A stretch of 27,577 bases of DNA from Dethiothermospora halolimnae (lineage in GTDB: Bacteria > Bacillota > Clostridia > Tissierellales > VENL01). A model generated the notes under the pieces. That model worked only from the letters and a program-made list of their open reading frames with translations. It was not told the origin of the DNA and made no database searches. Below, piece by piece: positions 6,955 to 13,870 of this stretch. The position numbers were made by a program, and so were the translations under genes. Every line of letters starts with the position of its first letter. Position 1 is the stretch's first letter. The DNA lies in assembly GCF_037577855.1 (NCBI RefSeq), contig NZ_JBAKFX010000054.1, positions 1 through 27,577 on the forward strand, written 5' to 3'.

Positions 6955-8549
6955 TTATCAGATATCTGTAAATCTTTTATAGTTGAAAAAATGTCTTCAA
7001 TACCATCTGAGCCCGAACCATAAAGAAACTGTATAAAGTTTAAGTCATGATTGTACCCATCATAAATATGAACTGTCAAATTTTCTTTACCTAATTCTTT
7101 AAATCGATTTTCAACATCATAAGTACCTTGAACAGGGCAATTGGCATCATAGGTACCCTGGAAGATATACATAGGAATATCAACCTTAGTCATTATATCT
7201 TCGGTTTTAGGTAGTTCAAAATGAGCCCTAAACCAATTTGTCATGAGTGGGGGCATCATTGTTGACATATTTTCCTTAATCCACTTATCATCCCCACTTT
7301 CAATTGCTTTAAAGAGCCCCTCTTTAACGGGAGTCATCATCGTGGCAAAATCCTCTACAGTTATTACACCATCGCCGTCCAAATCAATATCCTCAAATGC
7401 AGTTCCCCCCAATACACTATCTATAATTTTATTAGGATCTGCTTTATATTGCTCCTTTGTAATCTCTTTACTACCAACAGCATTAAAGAAAAGTGTGTAA
7501 TTGAAAAATGACATTCCACCACCTAATTGATACTCTAATACATCCCGCATATTATCATTGGAGTATCCCATAAGGACCAAAGCATCAGCTTCTGCACCAT
7601 ATTCTGATACAGCCAGTGGAGCTATAACGGTACCTTCGCTGGCCCCAAGGAGTATTATATCTGCATCTGATAAACGGGGATCTTTCTTTAACTGGTCAAT
7701 CATACATTTGATATCCTGAGCTATATTTTGAGGAGTATATTGTTTGTAACCATTCTCGTCAATACTAGCATAATTAGGACCTTCATCCCCCAAGCTAATT
7801 CCCCTTGTATTATAAGTAAAAAAGGCTGTACCATCACTAGTGAATTTATCTGCATAGACATCTAGATATTTAAACCTAATACTTCCAACATTGTCTTGTC
7901 GACGCATTTCATAAGTATTAGGACCGGTACCGGGAACTAATATTACAAGCTTGTTAATTTTTTCTTTTCCCACAGGTACAGAAAGTCTTCCAGTTACTTC
8001 GAATCCGTCAAAGGATTTAATGGTCTTAATTTCGTCTTCACGACCTTGCAAACCAAGGGATTTGATCACTTTAACAATGTTTTTTAAATCTGTCTTTGAT
8101 AGGGGTTCACTACCATTAAAGTTTCCATTTTCATCGGCTGATAATATGCCCTGGGCTACAACCTTCTCAATGCTATCTAGTGCCCATAAAGGCAACTCTT
8201 TGTGATCCCCAAAAGCTGGACTATTGTCAGGTTTAGGTAATTTAATTAATTTATCCAATGCCAAAGCTGCCTCACTACGAGTAATAATATCTTGGGCACG
8301 AACGGAACCGTCTGTATATCCCGTTATATATCCATTCTTCTTTGCTGCCATTAACTCAAAATAATCCTCAGTTTCCAAGTCAATGTCTGAAAACATTTCT
8401 TCGTTATCCATTACTGTATAAATATAGAATATGTCGTTTATTGTCTTTATAAACTCCCCTCTAGAAACGTTGCCTTCGGAAGCTTGAATCCTGGTTATAG
8501 GTGAAACTACAATTAATAAAGACAAAAATAAAGCTGTGAATTTCTTCAT
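6951..8549 (-). CDS. Secreted SLH-domain alpha/beta hydrolase with EF-hand-like loop, 532 aa
   Basis: A predicted cell-surface hydrolase. A signal peptide spans about residues 1-23 (MKKFTALFLSLLIVVSPITR, cleavage after IQA). Residues about 27-170 are S-layer homology repeats (SRGEF, then YITGYTDGSVRAQDIITRSE, then GILSADENGNFNGSEPLSK), which anchor proteins to cell-wall polymers. The rest is an alpha/beta hydrolase: LVPGTGPNT near 200 as the oxyanion area, the nucleophile elbow GASEG near 303, an acid in GTYDANCP near 467 and a His in YNHDL near 499. An EF-hand or dockerin-like calcium loop, DLDGDGVITVEDF, lies in the cap region near 388. TAAGGAGAG precedes the ATG. Probably a surface esterase or peptidase; substrate unknown. 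Confidence 0.88.
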   Translation of the reverse strand: MKKFTALFLSLLIVVSPITRIQASEGNVSRGEFIKTINDIFYIYTVMDNEEMFSDIDLETEDYFELMAAKKNGYITGYTDGSVRAQDIITRSEAALALDKLIKLPKPDNSPAFGDHKELPLWALDSIEKVVAQGILSADENGNFNGSEPLSKTDLKNIVKVIKSLGLQGREDEIKTIKSFDGFEVTGRLSVPVGKEKINKLVILVPGTGPNTYEMRRQDNVGSIRFKYLDVYADKFTSDGTAFFTYNTRGISLGDEGPNYASIDENGYKQYTPQNIAQDIKCMIDQLKKDPRLSDADIILLGASEGTVIAPLAVSEYGAEADALVLMGYSNDNMRDVLEYQLGGGMSFFNYTLFFNAVGSKEITKEQYKADPNKIIDSVLGGTAFEDIDLDGDGVITVEDFATMMTPVKEGLFKAIESGDDKWIKENMSTMMPPLMTNWFRAHFELPKTEDIMTKVDIPMYIFQGTYDANCPVQGTYDVENRFKELGKENLTVHIYDGYNHDLNFIQFLYGSGSDGIEDIFSTIKDLQISDK

Positions 8550-8627
8550 AATATTCTCTCCTTAATATTTATTTTAAAACTCTTTGTGCCTAAATTTTTC
8601 CTATTCTAACCAATGATTACTAAATAT

Positions 8628-8655
8628 ATTATACCAAGTATTGGATTTATGTCAA
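8628..8655 (-). promoter_or_regulatory. Promoter of the SLH hydrolase
   Basis: TTGACA (8655-8650) is followed after a 16-nt spacer by TATAAT (8633-8628), both perfect consensus, about 80 nt ahead of the hydrolase ATG at 8549. Confidence 0.75.
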
Positions 8656-8656
8656 T

Positions 8657-8730
8657 AACTTATATGCTGACGGCATAATATCTCTTTTACTTTTTAGAGA
8701 TGATATTATGCCAGAGCTCCAATATTATAT
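8657..8730 (+). repeat. Diverged core of the 121-nt MITE-like element (copy C, no terminal repeats)
   Basis: These 74 nt align without gaps to 10967-11040 of element A, about 59 positions identical, and to the same part of element B. The terminal inverted repeats are absent. This copy has the best internal hairpin: GGCATAATAT...CTCT pairing with AGAG...ATATTATGCC. Its right part provides the ATG and first codons of the radical SAM ORF. Confidence 0.6.
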
Positions 8731-9619
8731 GGCTACCTCTAAGAATGTTCATATCAGCTGGTTTGGAGGAGAGCCAACACTTTGTACAAGCATTATTCTT
8801 GAAATGTCTTCTTTTATACAAAAGTTACAAAAAAGGTATAAGTTTAAATACGATGCAAATATGACTACAAACGGATATCTTCTGGATTGTGAATCATTTC
8901 AACAATACTATAAAGCTGGTATTAATGCATATCAAATAACTTTAGACGGATGGAATCATGATGTAACTAGACCACATGTTTCTGGTAACGGAACATTAAA
9001 AACCATTTTAGAAAATTTAAAAAGTGTGTCATCGTTGCCAGAAGAATACCAATTTCACGTTACTATCCGTCATAACATTTTAGATGGAGACCAAGACTTT
9101 AGTTGGTATGATTTCTTATATGATCAGTTTGGAACAGATGCTCGTTTTTCTGTTGCAGTTGTTCCCGTTAATGATTGGGGTGGAGAAACGGTAAAAAAAC
9201 TAAATATATTAAAAAGAAATAAAAAGCAAGTACTTCAGACAGTACATGAAGAGTATCTCGACAAAATCGGAATGCGCCGTGAAGGAAAAGTGAAATTACC
9301 CTTTTCAGATATTTGTTATGCTTCTTGCCCCCGTGGATTTATATTTCGCGCCGATGGAAAAGTAGAAAAGTGTTCAATTGCTTTGAATCATCCTAAAAAT
9401 CAAGTTGGTGTAATTCATGCAGAAAATGGTGTTATATTAGATGAATCGGCCTGCAAACTCTGGTGTACCAGTGATTTGAAAACTGAATGTTTAACTTGTA
9501 ACGATGTATTAAGTTGTTTAAATATTTGTTGTAGAAAAGTAATTATTGTAGATGGTCGGACTGAAAGTGTTTGTTTATGTAAAACGCTTACGGATAAAAG
9601 AGAAAGAGTAAGCGAGTAG
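8708..9619 (+). CDS. Radical SAM/SPASM protein, N-terminally truncated, 303 aa
   Basis: Remains of a radical SAM enzyme with a C-terminal SPASM iron-sulfur domain, the type that modifies ribosomal peptides. The ORF enters at WFGGEPTL (residues 18-25), the GGE motif that binds SAM. Everything before it, including the CxxxCxxC loop that binds the catalytic 4Fe-4S cluster, is missing, about 90-100 residues. The C-terminal half keeps the SPASM cysteines: CYASCPRGF, then RADGKVEKC, then CLTCNDVLSCLNICC. The first codons come from a MITE-like core, and the ribosome binding site is weak. Catalytic radical chemistry should be impossible, so treat it as a pseudogene in effect. The broken ABC exporter follows 49 nt later. 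Confidence 0.85.
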   Translation: MPELQYYMATSKNVHISWFGGEPTLCTSIILEMSSFIQKLQKRYKFKYDANMTTNGYLLDCESFQQYYKAGINAYQITLDGWNHDVTRPHVSGNGTLKTILENLKSVSSLPEEYQFHVTIRHNILDGDQDFSWYDFLYDQFGTDARFSVAVVPVNDWGGETVKKLNILKRNKKQVLQTVHEEYLDKIGMRREGKVKLPFSDICYASCPRGFIFRADGKVEKCSIALNHPKNQVGVIHAENGVILDESACKLWCTSDLKTECLTCNDVLSCLNICCRKVIIVDGRTESVCLCKTLTDKRERVSE

Positions 9620-9668
9620 ATGTACAGAAGTTGTTAACCAATGATACTAACATTAAGGAGTAAGAGAT

Positions 9669-10052
9669 ATGTTTTATTATTTAAAAAAGAACTGGAAATT
9701 TAGTTTATTAGTATGTTTTTTACAGGTTTGCGTATGGGGTATGCAAGCAGCTGTTCAATTGTTATTAATTAAGACTTTTGATGCTGCCATAAATCTGGAA
9801 TTTAAAAACTTTATGTTTTGGACTATTGTAAGTTTAGGTTGTTGGGGAATATATTTTACGTTTGGAATAGCACAGGGATATTTTCAAGCTCAAACTATTA
9901 GAATTTTGAACAATCATGTACGACACGATTTATATTTATCTCTAATGAGTAAAGACTATCAGGAATACAATTCATTAGACTCAGGTGAGTACATTTCTTG
10001 GAAAGAGGAGATGCTGCAAGCGACCAAATTGAATCTACAAATTGTCGTTTGA
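9669..10052 (+). pseudogene. ABC exporter, N-terminal transmembrane fragment (frameshifted)
   Basis: The first 110 or so residues are the start of a type I ABC exporter: helix 1 (FSLLVCFLQVCVWGMQAAV), helix 2 (MFWTIVSLGCWGIYFTFGI), then VRHDLYLSLMSKDYQEYN and GEYISW. Right after GEYISW the frame is lost and the ORF ends 14 codons later. The reading continues in another frame of the overlapping fragment at 9998. TAAGGAG lies ahead of the ATG at 9669. With the radical SAM gene it resembles a bacteriocin or sactipeptide-type modification and export pair, now dead. Confidence 0.8.
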
Positions 10053-10891
10053 ACTATACTCAAAACACAGTAGGGGGAGTACTTGGATTTTTAAATGTTT
10101 CCTTACAGATAATGTCGGAAATTTTAATTGTATTATTAGCATTTGCTGGCAGAATTAAGCTAGCAGTCTTGGCTGGGGGAACTAACCTAATAAGTGGGGT
10201 TTCCAATGGTTTTAGTAATATTGCACGTTTTCGCCTATCTATTGCTGCAAGCAAACCCTACTTTATGAAAATTAATGTTCAAGATAATTCCATTATTCAA
10301 AAAGATACCCCTGATTCAAAATTAATAAAAGAAGCTATTATAGTTAAAAATGTTTGCTTACATTATGGAACAAAGGCTGTGCTTAAAAATGTAAACATAG
10401 GTTTTAAAAAAGGTGGAAAATATGCCTTAATAGGCCCATCTGGATGTGGAAAAACAACTTTGCTAAAGCTTCTTTTGGGATGGCTTCCAGATTATTCGGG
10501 AACTATTAAATTTGATGATGTAAATGCTAAAGATTATACAATTGAACAAATACAGAAACAGATAAGTTATATCGATCAGGATGTATTCCTATTTAATACT
10601 ACAATCAAAGAAAACATCACATTAGGTGAGGAATTTCCTAAAGACAAGCTGGAAAAAGCTATAAAAGATAGTGCATTAGTTAATGACTTGAGAAATATGC
10701 CAGAGGGGTTAGAAACTTTTGTTGGAGAGGGAACCAGTTCACTGGATCAGGAAAATGCTGATATTGTAGAACAAAGCTTACTAATGAATCAAGAACTAAC
10801 ACTTATTCTTGTGAGTCATCATTTATCATTAGAACGCAGAAATCAGTTTGACCAAGTCTATGAACTACCAACATTAAACAATATAGTGTAA
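9998..10891 (+). pseudogene. ABC exporter, C-terminal fragment with two internal deletions
   Basis: Continues the exporter of 9669-10052 in another frame, entering near DQIES. Only about 140 residues separate this point from the Walker A motif GPSGCGKTT, against roughly 200 or more in intact exporters, so part of the membrane domain is gone. The ATPase domain keeps Walker A and the Q-loop region (ISYIDQDVFLFN), then jumps from ETFVGEG directly to TSSLDQENAD. The ABC signature (LSGGQ) and Walker B are deleted. The H-loop (LVSHHLS) survives. It cannot hydrolyse ATP. Frameshift plus two deletions indicate long decay. Confidence 0.85.
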
Positions 10892-10947
10892 ATATTAGTA
10901 TTTGTTAGATATAGATGATCATTTTAAAATAAACTTTAAAATTTATT

Positions 10948-11068
10948 AGGAACAGTTCATTATAAAAATTTATATGCTACCTACGTAATATTACCTTTAC
11001 TTTTTAGATATGATATTATGTCAAAACTTTAATATTATATACTTAGTATTTTTTAATGAACTGCCCCT
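10948..11068. mobile_element. MITE-like element, copy A, 121 nt
   Basis: Begins AGGAACAGTTCATTA and ends with the complement form TAATGAACTGCCCCT, about 15-bp terminal inverted repeats. It has the same length as copy B at 13721-13841 and differs from it at only a handful of positions. There is no ORF. Both copies are preceded by TTATT. The transposase that would mobilise it is not in the window, and I cannot assign the ends to an IS family. Confidence 0.75.
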
Positions 11069-11074
11069 GGCATT

Positions 11075-11099
11075 ACTCTATCCATTTTATCAAGCTTTA
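11075..11099 (-). pseudogene. 25-nt exact fragment of the ABC-F gene
   Basis: These 25 nt are identical to 14592-14616, inside the ABC-F coding sequence where they encode KLDKMDRV. The fragment lies six nucleotides after the end of MITE copy A and just before the esterase stop. It points to a past rearrangement or capture linking the two MITE neighbourhoods. Confidence 0.55.
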
Positions 11100-11112
11100 A
11101 TAGAATAATTTC

Positions 11113-12330
11113 TTATTTATGACCAATTAATGAGATAAGTCCATTTGATAAATTTTCTCCCCAACATAAATAGTCATGTCCACCTTTAAATTCTTCATAT
11201 TCTACTTTATAACCTTTAGCCTGTAATACATCCCTTAGTTTTTTATTTACCCCAATCATATTTTCCTTCTCTTCTAGAACTCCTACATTTAAGTAGAATT
11301 TTAATGGTAGTTTTTCTATTTTTTTAAATTGTGAGCTAATCCAACAATCACTTTCTTCTTTATCCCAATCATTAGGCTTATACCAATAAGCTCCAGATTG
11401 AGAAAGGACATTTCCAAAAACCTCAGAATAGTTAAGTCCTATATATGAAGCAGTAAGTCCACCTAAACTTAGCCCACCAATTATACCATCTCTGGCTTCC
11501 TGGGATATATTGTAGTTTTTTCTAAACCAAGGCATAAAATCATTAATAACAATATCTAAAAATAGATCACTACAACTAAGTTCTTCTTCCCTCGTATCGG
11601 TTGAATCGATAAATAATGTAATCACTGGAGGTATTTTTTTATCTGCGATTAAATTATCCAGAACATTTTTAACAGAAAGTAATTCCAGATATTCATCTCC
11701 ATCTGTTAATACCAAAAACTTATACGGTTGTCCGTCTTCGTTATATCCATGGGGCGTATAAACCCTTACTCTACGACTCGCTTCTAGTCTCGAGCTTTCA
11801 AGGGAATATTCCATTATTTTTCCTTTAGATATATGATTATTTTCCTTAACCCAAATATGCTCATCAGCTTTTGGCATTACAACATAAGATAATATTTCAT
11901 CATCACCATCGTCTTCATCTACCACATATAGAAAGTTTTTATTAAGTTCATCATGTTGTAAGTTTTCAAACCTGCTATCCCAGTCATCATCTAGTGGATC
12001 ATTAACAGAATAATTATATTGAAGACGTATATCATTCCTAATTATACAGCTTATATACCATAGGTTTGTATCTAGTAATCTTTCCATTTTATAGTTTAAA
12101 AACATGCAGTCTTCCATCTCCGGTATAACTAAGACATTCTTTACCTTGTCATCTCCCTTATATATAAAGGTAACTAAATGATAATCTGGATCTTCCTTTA
12201 TATCTTCTATCAAAGGTGACCCCTTTTCCTCAATATTACTCCAAAACTGTTCTAGAGCTTCTCTATTTCCCTGATCTAATTGCTTTTCTAATTTTAAGAT
12301 TTCAAAACTAGTTATTTTTGATTTTTCCAT
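11113..12330 (-). CDS. Enterochelin esterase-like alpha/beta hydrolase, 405 aa
   Basis: Fes/esterase D-like hydrolase. The N-terminal third (residues about 1-170) resembles the Ig-like lid of enterochelin esterases, and the C-terminal part is the hydrolase. The nucleophile elbow is GLSLGG near 287, followed by SQSGAYWY; the His is in GGHDYLCWG near 384. RVRVYTPHGYN marks the start of the catalytic domain. The start at 12330 is chosen because AGGGGGA precedes it; an upstream in-frame ATG at 12387 has no such site. There is no signal peptide, so it is cytoplasmic. No siderophore genes are adjacent, so the substrate could be a different ester. It shares its promoter-leader with the neighbouring GNAT gene. 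Confidence 0.85.
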   Translation of the reverse strand: MEKSKITSFEILKLEKQLDQGNREALEQFWSNIEEKGSPLIEDIKEDPDYHLVTFIYKGDDKVKNVLVIPEMEDCMFLNYKMERLLDTNLWYISCIIRNDIRLQYNYSVNDPLDDDWDSRFENLQHDELNKNFLYVVDEDDGDDEILSYVVMPKADEHIWVKENNHISKGKIMEYSLESSRLEASRRVRVYTPHGYNEDGQPYKFLVLTDGDEYLELLSVKNVLDNLIADKKIPPVITLFIDSTDTREEELSCSDLFLDIVINDFMPWFRKNYNISQEARDGIIGGLSLGGLTASYIGLNYSEVFGNVLSQSGAYWYKPNDWDKEESDCWISSQFKKIEKLPLKFYLNVGVLEEKENMIGVNKKLRDVLQAKGYKVEYEEFKGGHDYLCWGENLSNGLISLIGHK

Positions 12331-12448
12331 ATATATCCCCCTATTTTTTATTTGTCCTTTACTCAAAATGAAATTATATTTTACCAATACTAAAAATAAT
12401 AATTAACAGAAAATTATTCATTATATACTATAATATGTAATGATTGCT

Positions 12449-12477
12449 ATTATATTTTATACTCTATCATTTGTCAA
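12449..12477 (-). promoter_or_regulatory. Consensus sigma-A promoter of the Fes-like esterase
   Basis: TTGACA (12477-12472), a 17-nt spacer, then TATAAT (12454-12449), a perfect consensus. It leaves a leader of about 115 nt before the ATG. The leader is homologous to that of the GNAT gene. Confidence 0.8.
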
Positions 12478-12601
12478 TGTATGACTATTGTTATTTTTTT
12501 AAATTTGTATAATTTTTTTCCAGCCTTGAGCTTATTCTAATGATAAACTGTAGTCTTAAGCTTATATTTTTATTTATAATTACATCTTACATATTTATAA
12601 A

Positions 12602-12628
12602 ATTAAGCAGGCTAATAGCCTGCTTAAT
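12602..12628 (-). terminator. Hairpin, probable terminator of the GNAT gene
   Basis: A 13-bp perfect stem, ATTAAGCAGGCTA with TAGCCTGCTTAAT, around one central base. It lies about 140 nt past the GNAT stop, with an AATTTTAT tail on the minus strand. Apart from the esterase promoter-leader and this hairpin, 12331-12770 holds nothing I can identify. Confidence 0.6.
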
Positions 12629-12770
12629 GATTACTACACCTTATTATTTTTAAAAATTAGTACCCACATCTCCACATGACTTAAGTAGACAAAACTGATG
12701 TAGTGAGAACCCACTGGTTTATTGGAAGAAGGGTATTCTTAAAATCTATCACTTAAATCAACACCAGATT

Positions 12771-13397
12771 TCAACTTATAGTCCCAATATTTTTCCAATA
12801 CATCATTTGAGTATAGCATCCTGGAAAAGTGGCCTCATATTCTTTCTGTAAAGCTCTATCTGGTTCCGTCAATTCCAAGCACACCTGACTAACTTTACCG
12901 TCATAGATATTTGTGAATTTAACCTTATATCTATTGTTCAATGAAAGCAGTTGATCTATACTATGTATTTGAGATTGTATTAACAATGATCCTGTATACC
13001 CAAGTTTGCTATAAAACTTTTCTGCAGATTCAACTGCACCAAGGGTAATGGAGTGAACGCCATAATGTATCGCCCGTTTCTCAAGGAGAAAGATCATCTT
13101 TTTTGCTATTCCCATACTCCTATAATCTTCATGCACAGCCACCGCCCTAATGGTAATACTGTGGTCATCATGAATGCTACCAAAAACAATACCTATTACT
13201 TCATTGTCTAAACTTGCATACAACATCAAATCACCGTGATTTTCCATCCGTTCTTCCCATTTTTTAAAGGAATACTCTGGATTATTGACAACAGACATAC
13301 CCTTAAAAATCATTTTAAAGAAATCAAGTGCTTTTTTAAGTTCTTGTTTGGATGAGACATTTTTGATTAAGTAATTTATGTTATTGGCCCTTTCCAT
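12771..13397 (-). CDS. GNAT family N-acetyltransferase, 208 aa, C-terminus possibly frameshifted
   Basis: Acetyl-CoA dependent acetyltransferase fold. The core runs from GDLMLYASLDNEVIGIVFG through the acetyl-CoA-binding segment EDYRSMGIAKKMIFLLEKRA (R-x-x-G-I-A) to ITLGAVESAEKFYSKLGY. The substrate is unknown. GGGGGATATGT precedes the ATG at 13397. The annotated end is MYWKNIGTIS. If one A were added to the AAAAA run there, the frame would continue as KKYWDYKLKSGVDLSDRF to a stop at 12739, which looks like a more natural C-terminus. So the ending may reflect a one-base deletion or a sequencing error in a homopolymer. Confidence 0.85.
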   Translation of the reverse strand: MERANNINYLIKNVSSKQELKKALDFFKMIFKGMSVVNNPEYSFKKWEERMENHGDLMLYASLDNEVIGIVFGSIHDDHSITIRAVAVHEDYRSMGIAKKMIFLLEKRAIHYGVHSITLGAVESAEKFYSKLGYTGSLLIQSQIHSIDQLLSLNNRYKVKFTNIYDGKVSQVCLELTEPDRALQKEYEATFPGCYTQMMYWKNIGTIS

Positions 13398-13528
13398 ACA
13401 TATCCCCCTATTTTTTTATTTATTCTTTGTCCCAAAATGAAATTATGTTTTTCCAATATCAACAATAATAATTAACAGAAAATCATTCAATATATGTTAT
13501 AATATACCATATATTGTTGTTATATTTT

Positions 13529-13557
13529 ATATTATGCTACTTGTGAATATATGTCAA
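13529..13557 (-). promoter_or_regulatory. Promoter of the GNAT gene, homologous to the esterase promoter
   Basis: TTGACA (13557-13552), a 17-nt spacer, then TAATAT (13534-13529). The following leader of about 130 nt aligns over its length with that of the esterase gene, including the blocks TAATTATTATT, CAAAATGAAATTAT read from the plus strand, and the GGGGGATAT ribosome site. Confidence 0.7.
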
Positions 13558-13659
13558 GATATCATTCCAGTCTATAGCTTGCTTTTTACTATTCATAATA
13601 GAGTACTCCTTTATTTTATCGTCTGTTATTTTAGCAAAGTTTTTAGCTATACACTAAAT

Positions 13660-13715
13660 AGCAACTCTTTGACACTTGCTTTTATTGACATAAAAGCAAG
13701 TGTCAAAGAGTTGCT
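13660..13715 (-). terminator. 26-bp perfect hairpin, terminator of the ABC-F gene
   Basis: 13660-13685 pairs with 13690-13715 around the loop TGAC (core GCAACTCTTTGACACTTGC). It lies downstream of the ABC-F stop, separated from it by MITE copy B, and is probably bidirectional. Confidence 0.75.
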
Positions 13716-13720
13716 TTATT

Positions 13721-13841
13721 AGGAACAGTTCATTATAAAAATTTATATGCTACCTACGTAATATTACCTTTCGTTTTTAGAGATGATCTTATGTGAAAAC
13801 TTTAATATTATATACTTAATATTTTTTAATGAACTGTCCCT
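13721..13841. mobile_element. MITE-like element, copy B, 121 nt
   Basis: Starts AGGAACAGTTCATTA and ends TAATGAACTGTCCCT, giving about 15-bp terminal inverted repeats. It is the same length as copy A and highly similar. It sits between the ABC-F stop codon and its terminator hairpin, five nucleotides after the hairpin. Confidence 0.75.
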
Positions 13842-13870
13842 TACATTAATCTCTGAAACCTACCTTTCTA

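Noticed and set aside
8550..8707. Upstream coding for the missing N-terminus of the radical SAM protein
   Set aside because: The region is the SLH hydrolase promoter plus MITE core. No CxxxCxxC is encoded in any plus-strand frame.
11113..12330. Siderophore utilisation locus
   Set aside because: The esterase resembles Fes, but no siderophore transport or synthesis genes are nearby, so the name would overstate the evidence.
13534..13722. 62-codon plus-strand ORF
   Set aside because: It covers the GNAT promoter and the ABC-F terminator hairpin. It has no ribosome binding site and no recognisable protein features.
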